Shown here: one piece after another, positions 26,849-36,415 of the stretch
Numbering within the stretch: the stretch's first letter is position 1
Layout: each line of letters starts with the position of its first letter
Source: Thraustochytrium sp. TN22
Taxonomy: Eukaryota; Sar; Bigyra; Thraustochytrida; Thraustochytriidae
Assembly (NCBI GenBank): GCA_013306675.1
Contig: JABLUY010000183.1
Coordinates: forward strand, 1-64,000
DNA: 64,000 bases
Reading direction: 5' to 3'
The notes under the pieces: model-generated
Databases searched by the model: none
The model's input: only the letters and a program-made list of their open reading frames with translations
What the model was told of the DNA's origin: nothing
Made by a program: the position numbers and the translations under genes

Positions 26849-28075
26849 CTCCTGCCTGCTGCCTGCCTGCCTGCTGCGCCGCTCGCTCGCTCGGGTTTGC
26901 CGCCGCCGCGCGCCGCCGCGCGCGGCCGGGCCTCGGACTCGGACTCGGCGCTGCGCGCGTCAACGTCGCCGCCCTGCGTCGTGGCGGCGGGACGGCGGCC
27001 GGCGGTCCCGGAACGCGGCGGCGGAACGCGCGGCGCCTGCTCGCGCGGGTGGCGGAACGCGGCGGCGGGGGCGCCGCGGCGGCGCGCACCGGGGGGCGCG
27101 GCGGCGCGCAAGCGGCGCGCACCGGGGCGCGGCACTCGGCGCGGCACTCGGCGTCACGCGGCTCGGGCGGCGTCGTCGCCTTCGTAGGAGGAGGAGGAGG
27201 CGCGGCCGGTGGGCAGAAAGGGAGAAAGGCGACGAGAGCGGCGGCGTGGACAAGTCCGGGCGCCTTGCGTCGGGTGGCGCGCGCGGCGGGCTGGTGAGGG
27301 CAGCCTGGCTTTCGAGCACGGGATGGGTCATCGCATCGCCAGTCATCATCTTTCGTGCTCTCTTTCACCCGCGCCGAGGCCTCTTTCGCGCGCTGCAGGT
27401 CCGTGCTGCTCAGCTGCTGGTGCAGGAGGGAGTGGTCATGGCGAGCCAAGGATACGTGCGAGTCAGGCCTGGCTGCCGGACCAGTGCCAGCTACGTCGGG
27501 AGCAGGCGCACTGCGGCGCAGGGCAGGCCGGCCGCCACTGACAGCCGCGAGCGAGTCGCGGCTGAGCAGGCCCACTGCTCTGTCTGCCAGTGCACTGTGG
27601 CCGGTGGCTCGAGTGCAAAAACTTAGGGAATTGTTCGCGGATGCGTGAGCGACGCAAGCGCTCGATGACGCCGCACAGATGGAAGAGCAACAGTTCGCCG
27701 GCGGCCGACGTCGTGTCTCTTCGGGTCGGCAGCGGTCGGCAGGACATGGAGTTGGAGGACTCGGCGGCGGCTGCGGCCGGATGCGGCCGTTTCCTTGCTC
27801 GACGGTGCGGACCGCGCCATGCCGAGCTTCTGTGGTGGTGTTGTTGGCACACACAAGCGAAGCGTAGTAGTGGCTCGTGGCCCGGTGGCCGTGGTGCGAC
27901 GTTGTGCAAGGCAAGCTTGGTGGCGGAGGAGTCCTAAGCTTAGGCGAGGCCGGCAGCATGTGCGACACACAGAGCTGCAGCGTCGCTGCAGCAAAGGCTG
28001 CTGCTGCACTTGCTTGAGCTGCAGGCAGGCAACAACAACGCCGGCGGGTAGTTAACTAACGTTACCACCACTTCT
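26692..28075. other. Long GC-rich intergenic region with (TGCC)n repeat
   Basis: About 1.4 kb between the acyltransferase start and the IFT88 stop. It contains a (CCTG)n run near 26815-26870 and very GC-rich, low-complexity DNA to about 27300, then mixed sequence. Several open frames cross it, but none shows a domain, codon-like pattern or hydrophobic/charged periodicity. The acyltransferase promoter should be at its left end. No RNA gene recognised. Confidence 0.5.
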
Positions 28076-28109
28076 TCACGTTACTCTACTCTGAAGGCTA
28101 CGACCCAGC

Positions 28110-30760
28110 TCACTCGGCGAGCAAGTCATCGAGGTCGGCGTCGGCCCAGTCATCTTCGTCGTCGGGCCGCGTGGCCTTAATGGCGGCACCGCGGTCGCCG
28201 ACAGAGTGGGCAATGTTGCGCTCGGGGGCGCAAGGTCGAGGCCGTCGTCGCGGTCCTGTTTGGCCTCCTCGGCACGGCGGTCAGGCACCGGGTCGTCCGC
28301 GGCGGAGCGCGGGTGCGGCTTCTTCTTGTGCAGCGTGGGCGTCGGCCCGCCGCCGCTGACGGCGCCAGCGGCGTGCGTGAGCGGGCCGGGCCCGGCGGGC
28401 CCGGCGCGAAAGGCGGCCGTGGCGAGCCCTGCTGTGGCGGTCGGCGCGGACCGCTCGAGCTTGGCGAGCTGCGTCTGGTACTCGTCGTAAGGCATGCCCA
28501 TATCCTTGCAGAGCGCGACGAGGTAGCGTAGGCACTCGACGTTGGTTGGATAGTCGCGGTGGATGTGCTCGTAGAGCTCGAGCGCCTTCTGATAGGCTCC
28601 CATGCGGCGGTAACACGAGGTGACCATGAGGCGCCACTTGACCTCGGCCGGTTGAATCTGCGAGGCGCGCTGGAAGAACTCGATGGCCTTCTCGTAGAGC
28701 TCGCTCTTGACGTACCAGACACCGAGCCAGGAGATGACATCGAGGTTGACGGGAAAGTAGCGGTAGCTTTCGTGGTGGAAGTGCAGCGCCTGCGTCTCGT
28801 CGTCGTCCTTGTTAAAGATCTGGCCCATGCGCGACAGGACGTGCGGGTCGGTCGGGATGCGCGAGATGAGGATGTTGAACCACTTGGTGGCCGTGCGAAA
28901 GTCCAGCAGCTGGTCGTGCAAGCTGGCGATCTGGAAGATGACCTCGGGCGAGTTCGGCACGATGCTGTGCAGCTTCTCAAAGGCCTGCAGGGCCTCCTCC
29001 AGGTGGCCCATGCGCTTGTTCACCAGGCCCAGGTTGTAGATGGCCTCGCTGCAGTCCGCCTCCACGCCGATCGCCTCCAGGTACATCTCGCGCGCGCGCT
29101 CGTGCTCGCCCTGGACAAAGAGGCAGTTGCCCTTATTCACCAGCGCCTTGGCGTTGTACCGGTCGTGGCGCACCGCCAAATTGGCATACTTGTCCGCGCT
29201 AGCGAACTCGCCCTCGAGAAAGTACAAAAAGCTCAGGTTCGTCGCGGCCTTGGCCTTGAGGTGCTGATCCTTCTTCTCGAACGCCTTGAGCACCTCAATC
29301 GCCTTGTCGAACTGCTTGCGTCGCAAGAATTCGATTGCCTTAGCGATCTCCACCTCGCTCGCGATGTGCGCGTGCGCCGAGTCGCGCAGCGCGCCAATCA
29401 CCCAGTCATACCCGGCCACCCAGCTCTTGGGTTCAATCACCGGTGCGATTAGCCGCGCCGCGTCCAGGATGAAGTCGCGCGCGCGCTTGCTGCGCGCGCG
29501 CACCTCCTCGCGCAGCAGGTCCTCGTGGGCGCGCCGTTGCGCACCGGGGCCCTCGCCGCCGCTGCCCTCGCCGCTGCTGCCGCCGTGGTGACCGCCGTCC
29601 CCCTCCTTGCCCTCGCCGTGCCCGTGACCGTCCTCATCCAGGCCGCCGTAGCCCTTGCCGGCGGCGCCAAGGCCGCCCGGGCCTCCCTCATTCCGCTTCG
29701 CCTCGTCGTTCTCGTCCGACCCAGCGTGGTCGTCATGGTCGTCGCCATGGCCATCCTCGTCCTCGTGGTCGTCCTCGCCGCGGCCCGGGATGGGCACGTC
29801 TACGAGCCGCGTGAACGCCTTGCGCATCTGCTCCGCGTCGCCCAGTGCGAACTGGCAAATCACCATGTTGAAGCCGCTCTGCAGGTCCGGCGCCCCGTCC
29901 ATGACGGCCTCCAGATTCTGGATGGCCTCTTGGAACTGCCCAGTGCGGATCAGCGCAATCGCGATGTTACGCATGATCTTGAACCGCACCTCCTTGGCCG
30001 TGTTCGGGATCTGGTCCAGCGCCATGCGATACATGCGCACTGCCTTGGAATAGTCCTGCTGCTTGAAGTGGATGTTGCCCATGTTCACGCGCAGCCGCCC
30101 TGCCTGTGGATACTGCTTGTTCTTGACGAGCAGCGAGTACGTGTTGAGTGCCTCGTTGTCCATGTTGTTCGCCGCGTACGCGTTCGCCAGGTTCGTCGAC
30201 ACCGCGTACGTCAGCTCCAGGTTCTGCTGGTCGCCGAGCCCGTTCTGCTCGCGGAACTTGCACAGGTTCCGCTCGCGCTTTGCTGCCTCCTTGGCGCGCT
30301 CCAGCGCCGCCAGCAGCTGCCGCTTCACGCAGGCCTCTGCGGACTGCTCCAGCAGCCGGTTCACCGTCTTCTCCTGCTCCTTGGCGCGCTCCTCCGGCGA
30401 GCTCTCCGACTTCTCCGCAAGCGCCGGCGCCGGCCCGCGGTGGCCCTGGTTCAGGGGGTCAAAGCCGCCGCGGGACCCGCCAGCTCCCGACGAGTACCCG
30501 GCGCCCTGCACCGAGGTCATCGGCCGCGCCTCGCCGGCGCTCTGCTGCTGGCCCGTCATGAGCCGCGACCCCATCTGCGTGCCGGGCGGCCCGCGCCCCA
30601 GCGACGACGGCGGCGGCGCCTGCTGCGCGCCGCGCCCGCCCCCAAACCCGGGCGCCATCGACATGGCTGCCTGGAACGTGTCCTGCTCCTCGTCCTCGAA
30701 GCCGCCGTACAGGTCGTCCTCCTCGTCCTCCGCCGACGCGAACCTGCGCTGCCCGAACAT
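28110..30760 (-). CDS. IFT88: Intraflagellar transport protein 88 (IFT88), apparent frameshift near C-terminus
   Basis: TPR-repeat core subunit of the IFT-B complex, needed to build flagella. The N-terminus has the family's EDDLYGGFEDEE acidic block and the RPMTSVQGAGYSSG motif. Many TPRs follow from about residue 180 to 780 (for example AKALVNKGNCLF, AIYNLGLVNKRMG, SWLGVWYVKSELYEKA). In the uninterrupted frame the protein runs 894 residues to a stop at 28076 and ends in unrelated Pro/Thr-rich sequence. The neighbouring frame right after a G5 run at 28224-28228 (C5 on the coding strand) reads DDEDDWADADLDDLLAE and stops at 28110-28112. That is the expected IFT88 ending, so one base is probably missing. 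The coordinates given use that ending. Start 30760 (MFGQRRFAS). Confidence 0.9.
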
Positions 30761-31510
30761 CTTCTCTTCTCTGCTCTTCTCTCCTCTGCCGCCCGCGCCG
30801 TCCGCGCCGTCTGCGCTGCCCGCGCCCGCAGGCCTGCCTTGCCGCTCTGCCGTCGCCGCCGCGCGCGGCGTCCTCCGGCTGCGCCTGGCGCCCCACGAGC
30901 TTGGTCTCGACCTCGACCTCGGACTCGGACTCGGCTCGACAAGTGCCTCCAAACGGCCATATCTCCTGCGCTTGCACCTCCGACGCCGCGCCGGGTCCCA
31001 TTGAGCACAGCTCTCGACTCACAGAGCTAGGCTAGCTAGCTAGCAGGAACCAGGCGCGGGAGGACGTTGACCGAGGGCTCGCCCTGACCTCGTCCGAGTC
31101 CTGCCGGCCGGCAGAGATCCTGAAGAGGTCGTCGTCGCTCGTCACGATGATTTCCCAGTTCTTGCTCCAAGTCGTTCTCCGCCGTCGGCAGGCGTCCGAC
31201 TCTACCGATGGGAATGCTCGGAAGAGCGAACGAAGCGAAGGCTCGCGAGCTTGCCAGGCAGACGCTCGGTGACGGGCGGCGAGGTATGGGAGCGTTGACT
31301 TCTCCGGTGGAGTACTTACTCCTCAGCCTGGCCTGAGCGGAGCACCTAGCTAGTCGTCCAAGGGAGAACAGGGGGTGAGAACAGTTCTATGCGGCGAGCA
31401 GGGCGGTGTTCTTCTTCTCTGACGGGGATGATCATGATGATGATCTTCTTCGAGCCCGGCGGCAGACCCGACGCGGGCTCGGAGCGCGGCGCGCGGCGCG
31501 CGGCCGCGCG
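30761..31510. promoter_or_regulatory. Divergent promoter region, IFT88 / VPS16
   Basis: About 750 bp between opposed start codons. It is GC-rich near IFT88 and mixed sequence at 31020-31400, with a GCTAGC-rich patch near 31028-31043. No gene seen. An in-frame ATG at 31406 would add 35 residues to VPS16. Confidence 0.45.
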
Positions 31511-31782
31511 ATGGAGGGGGCGTGGGAGCGCGCACGGGGCGCGGCATACCACGCTTCCGTGGTGGCGGAGCTGGAGTGGGCCGCGCAGGCGGCGCGCGAG
31601 CGGCGCAGGCAGCGGCGGCGCAAGCGCAGTCGCGACGCTGTGGCAGCGGCACCCTTCGGCGGCTACGTGGCCGTGCTGGCCGTGGACGACTTCCTGGGCA
31701 ACAACGAGGCCGAGGAGGCGGCCTCGCCCGGCACGACAAAGCAGCAGCAAGCGCCAACGCCGCCGCAACCGCCGCCGCCGCT

Positions 31783-31816
<34 letters not shown>

Positions 31817-34654
31817 GGGCAAGCCTTGGCGAGGCAGCAGTCCGTGGGCGGCGACAGCGTCGCGCAGGCGGAAGAGGACTGGGATGGCGACCTGCGCGTG
31901 TACACGTCGACGGGGCGCTCGGTGTTTGAGCGGCCATGGTTCGAAGGCAGGCTGGCGCCCGGCGGCTTCGGCTGGACGCAGGCAGGCCTGCTGGTCTGCC
32001 TGCCAGCGGCCGGGGATAGCGTGGAGATCTTCAGCGCCGGCGCCGCGCAGGGACCCGGCCAGGGCGGCGCCTCCTGGGTGCTGGAGCTGCCCACTACCGG
32101 GGACCGCCGTCTAGCTTGCGCGCGCGTCTGGGCTGGCGGCTTCGTCGCCATTACCGAAGATCTCGAGGTGGTCGAGGGCTTCAAGCTGGATGACCCCATC
32201 GAACGTGTCGTGCGCGTGCGCGCCCGGCTGCCGCCAGCGCTTGTCAGCGCCGGCGCACCAGCGCCCGACGACGCAGTGCCTTCCAATCCATTTCTGGATG
32301 CAAGCAGCGGGGCGTACGGGCTCGGGCCGGACGGGAGCGGCAACACCAAAGTCTCCTCCGCGCCCCGCGCCGTCGCGGTGCTGCGGCCATTCGTGAGCCG
32401 CGACGACCCGGCGCGCGCCACGATCATCGTGGGCAACCCGACGCGCGCCGGCATTCTCGCTATTGAGGGCGACGGTGCCGTGCGGTCGCAGTTTGCGCTC
32501 TCCCCCGACGTGGCGCGCAGTCGTTGGCTCGTGCCGCACCCGACTTACAGGCTGCTGGCGAGCTACGGCGAAGATGGCGTGCTGAGCGTACTGCCCATGG
32601 ACTTTTGTCAAGTTCTCGTGCGCCACGACTGCGGCCTGGAGGCCGCCTCCGGCCGCGCCCCGCCGCCGGCCAGCGTACAGTGGTGCGGGCTTGCCACCTT
32701 TGCGGTCTGCGTGTCCTGGACGGAGGCGCCCTGGAGCGGCACGCCGCAGGCTGGCATGCTCGTCGTCTCCATGGAGCACGAGTTCGCCCTGCTCTCGGCC
32801 GCGCACCTGCGTGGGAGCGACGCCGTTGGCATTAGCCCAGACGGAGACGACGATGGGACCGGCCTTCCCTCGACGCCGCAGACGGACCTGGAGCGCAGTG
32901 CACGTTTCGACTTCCCGCCTGGCAGCCGCGCCTTTGAGGACGCCGACGGCGTGCGTGTCGTCGGCGCGGAGCGCGCCTGGGTCGTGCGCCAGGTCCCGGA
33001 CAGCTACCACCGCGTATTCGGGCTTGGGTCCACTGACCCTGGCGCCCTGCTCATGGACAGCGTCGAGATGCTGGACGGCGGCGACGCCGACGCTGACGGC
33101 GGCCTTCGCGCGCTCGTGGAGAGCGACAAGGTAGCCGAAGCCGTCCACGTCTGCCTGGACGCTGCCGAGCACGCCACGGGCGTCGGCGAGGCGCAGCTGC
33201 GGCTCTTGCGCGCCGCCGCCTACGGAAAGCGCTTCGTGCCGGCCGCGGAGGCAGGGCGCCGCAGCCTGCGCGCTCGCGCGCGCCTGGCGCGCCGCTTCGT
33301 CGAGGTCTGCCGCCTCTGCCGCCTCTGTCGCGCGGCGCGTGTCGAAGGCGGCATGGCCGTCACGCTCAAGCAGCTCCGCGTCATGACGCCGCGCGTGCTC
33401 ATTGACCGCCTCCTCTTCGCCGGCAACTTCTTCCTCGCCTCGCGCCTGTGCGGCCTGGGCGGCGTACCCGCATCTCATGTCGTCACGCAGTGGGCGGCCG
33501 CCAAGATCCGCGCGTCCTCCGCCTCCGCCTCGGACGACGAGGTCGCACTCATGGAGGCCATCGCGGCTCGCGTCGAGGCCTGCCGCGCCAAGGATGGCAC
33601 CAGCGTGCCCTTCGCCACACTCGCCGCCGTCGCGGCCTCGCTCGGCCGCAACGACCTTGCCAAGCGCCTCTGCGACCGCGAGACGCAGCTCTCGCGCCGC
33701 GTGCTCCTTCTGCTGCGCGTCGAAGACTACGAGGGCGCCCTGCGCACCATCGCCACCGAGACCGGCGGGGACCCAGACCTGCACATGTTCACCGTCTCGC
33801 GCTGCGCCAACGCGCTGCCCATGGAGCGCCTCGTCAAGCTGGCGGCCGACTCAACGCGCATGCGCGAGCTCTTCTTGCTCTTTTTTCGGGCCACCGACCG
33901 CACCAGCTACAAGCGCCTGCTGCTCGGGCTCGATCTCAAGCGCGAGAAGGCCTTCGTGCTCGCCGACGAGTCCTGCATGGCGCTGCGCGCCGATGAGCGC
34001 GCGGGCCTGGCCAAGGATGCCTCGGCCGAGTTTGCCGCGCTCGGCCGCCGCGGGCTCGCTGCGATCGCCAGCGACCATGCGCGCCTCGTCGGCCGCCAGC
34101 ACGAGCTCGCCGACAGCCTCGTCGGCCTCTCGCTCGCCGACACCGTGCTCGACTGCTTTCGCCGCGGCCTTGACAAAGAGGCGGAAGATTTCGCCCGTGA
34201 CTTCAAACTCGGCGAGCGCGCCTTTCGCAGGGTCCAGCTGCGCGGCCTCGCCGCTCGCAAGGCTTGGGACAGCATCAGGAGCCTCTCGGACCAGGCCGAC
34301 GTGCGCGCCGTATTGGATGATGCCGACTTTGCCGAGGTCTTCCTTGCCGGGGGGCAGCGCGACGACGCCGAGCTCTTCGCGCGCAACCTCGACGATGCCA
34401 GCGACCGCAAGGCGCCGCTCCTGCTCCGCCTCGGTCTCTACCGGGAGGCCGCAGAAGCCGCCTTCCAGGTTGGCAACGCCTCCGCACTCGAGGCCGTCCG
34501 CCGCCGCGACCCTTCTTGCGACGCCCTAGTCCGCGAGAAGCTCGACCTGCTCATGCAGCACGGCCCACCAATCAAGCCTACTTCTTCCAAGGCCCCACTC
34601 GCCGCGTTCAACGCCGCCAGAGACAAGGCTGCCCAGGGTTGTGCGCAGCAGTGA
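31511..34654 (+). CDS. VPS16: Vacuolar protein sorting 16 (VPS16), HOPS/CORVET core
   Basis: Scaffold subunit of the HOPS and CORVET tethering complexes on endosomes and lysosomes or vacuoles, where it binds VPS33. 1047 residues. The N-terminal ~500 residues form the beta-propeller half; a polyQ insertion (about residues 91-101, CAG repeat) interrupts it after a Pro/Gln stretch. The C-terminal half is the alpha-solenoid with family landmarks: VLIDRLLFAGNFFLASRLC, HVVTQWAAAKI, SLGRNDLAKRLCDRE, and a DSLVGLSLADTVLDCF block followed by AEDFARDFKLGERAFRRVQL. These match VPS16 rather than VPS18 or VPS41, and there is no RING finger. Start 31511 (MEGAWERARG) is preferred over an in-frame ATG at 31406. 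Confidence 0.88.
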
Positions 34655-34795
34655 AAGCCGTCGCAAACGCGGAAGCAGAGAATGTGCGCTTGCGCGCGCG
34701 CTCTCTCTCTCTCTCTCCCTTCCCCGCCTCGTGGCGATCCCAAACACCCTTAGTTCCATAGTGATCATCACACGTTTTCGCTGCTGCCTTTCTTG
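34655..34795. other. Convergent 3' spacer, CT repeat
   Basis: 141 bp between the VPS16 and DCP2 stops, with a (CT)n run at 34702-34718. Nothing else recognised. Confidence 0.6.
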
Positions 34796-34970
34796 TTAGT
34801 ACACGAGGTGGGGCTCCATGGCAGCCATGACGGCGTCAAAGTCCGCGACGAAGGTGCCAGGCGCTGCCGCCTTTCGCGACGCTTGCTGGTGCCGCTCCTG
34901 AGAAGTTTTGGCCCCGACAGGCGCTCCTTGTTGTTGCTGCTGCTTTTGCTGACTTTGCTGCTTTTGCTTT

Positions 34971-35002
<32 letters not shown>

Positions 35003-36106
35003 AGGTGGCGGCGTCTTCTTGCGGCCCGTCTTATCCTTGTCCTTGTCATTGGGCGCAGGCGACGGCGCGGCGCCCCCCGCCTTGGCGCCGCGCCCGCGGC
35101 GGTCCAGGCGCCGGTGCTTCTGAATCCACTTGACGAGCTGCGGCGTGAAATTGTGCAGTGACCAGAACTTCGTGGACGCTTGCTGGCGCGAGATGGGAAG
35201 CTCAGACACGTTAAAGAACTGCACGCCAGCAATCTCCTTGCGAACGCGGGGCGCAAAAGGGAAGGACTCATCCACGCCGCGGACGATAAAGAGCTTGATG
35301 CGCTTGCCCTGCTTGCTCGACGTCTCCACAAAGTCCTGCGGGTTCACCATGCCCTCACAATTGTACCCGATCTCCTCGTAGACCTCGCGCACCGCGCAGG
35401 TGACCTCGTCCTCATGCTCGTTCACCTTGCCCTTGGGAAATCCCCAGGACTTGCCCTTGTAGCTCTGCACAAGCAGCACACGGGTCATGTCCTGATTCAG
35501 GAGCACGGCGCCAAAGACCGGGATGCGCGCCCTGTACGCGCGAAACTGCTCGAAGAGCTCCGCGAAGTGCTCGCGCACGGGCTCGAGCGTCTCGCACCTG
35601 TTGAACATCTCCTGTGCGAACGCACGAAAGTCATGAAAGTGCCGCAGGTGCTCATGCTTGTCCGCGAGGAAGTCCTCGTAGAACCAATGCGCCTGCCGAG
35701 AGCCTACGTTAGCCAGCGTCTTCGTGCTGCACCCAGCCTCTTCGTGCTGCACCCCTGCCGCTGCGACTCGCGCGCGCGCAACGTTCCTGGCCGGCCGTGC
35801 AAGAAGTCCTTGCGCCCTCGAATGCCGGCCAAGCGCGAGCGCGCACGGCTGCGGCGGGCGGCGCGTGAGGCAGATCGCACCACGACCGGCGGCGCCCGCG
35901 GTGGGGGGGGGGCTTGTCGTCGTCGTCGTCGTCGTCGTCGTCGAAGTTGTGGCGGCGGCGGGAGGATCCTTCATTCAACTCACCTGCTCGATCTGAAAGA
36001 AGAGGCGCTCCGCAGACTCCAGCTCGCTCTCCGGGAGGTTCAGGAGAAAGCGAAACTCGAGCGACTCGAAGGCCTCCTCCAGCGACTCCGGCGCCTCGCC
36101 TTCCAT
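34796..36106 (-). CDS. DCP2: mRNA-decapping enzyme DCP2, two exons
   Basis: Nudix hydrolase that removes the m7GpppN cap from mRNA in the cytoplasm or P-bodies. Exon 1 (36106-35984, 41 codons) begins MEGEAPESLEEAF and ends in LFFQIEQ. Exon 2 (35692-34796) resumes AHWFYEDF, so the conserved Dcp2 N-domain is complete only when the intron is removed. The Nudix box GKVNEHEDE...REVYEEIG fits GX5EX7REUXEEXGU exactly and follows RIPVFGAVLLN; SWGFPKGK is also canonical. A box-B-like helix ends near HNFTPQLVKWIQKH. The C-terminus is basic with a polyQ/Lys-Gln run (CTG repeat 34950-35001). Total about 339 residues. Reading exon 2 upstream without splicing gives a Thr/Pro/Arg-rich false N-terminus. Confidence 0.9.
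35693..35983 (-). other. DCP2 intron
   Basis: A 291-nt phase-0 intron. The donor is CAG|GTGAGT and the acceptor CTCTCGGCAG|GC, with a CTAAC branch-point-like sequence about 20 nt before the acceptor. It contains a 20-bp tandem duplication (copies at 35719-35734 and 35739-35754) and a (GTC)n run at about 35918-35944. Splicing joins the conserved FFQIEQ and AHWFYEDF blocks. Confidence 0.88.
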
Positions 36107-36415
36107 CGTGCCGAGCGCTCGGTCGATGCGCGTCTGAGAGATCGCGGCCGGCAGCGCCGACGCCGGCGCGGCGAAGAGCGATAGTCCTCTTCATAGTCCC
36201 ATTTCAGCAAAATTACAGTTGTCTCACGTCATCAAACCTGAATGAATGTGATGCTAGGCTCTCATACTCTCCCTGACATGAGACCTATCGTCATCAAATT
36301 TGAATGAAATGAAAGCGATGCGTTCTGAATGGCTGGAGATTTGGCATACCTAAGGCCGAAGAGGCTGGTCGGTGGTAGGGCAGGGCAGTGCTGCATGGCC
36401 GCGTCTTTAGATGTT
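36107..36415. other. Spacer between DCP2 start and giant gene stop
   Basis: About 310 bp holding the DCP2 promoter side and the 3' UTR of the minus-strand giant gene. An imperfect direct repeat of CATCAAA(C/T)(C/T)TGAATGAA lies near 36230 and 36292. No gene. Confidence 0.5.

Noticed and set aside
27049-27950. Several 80-150 codon frames between LPCAT and IFT88
   Set aside because: All are Arg/Ala/Gly low complexity or lack any domain or start context; no two frames agree on a gene.
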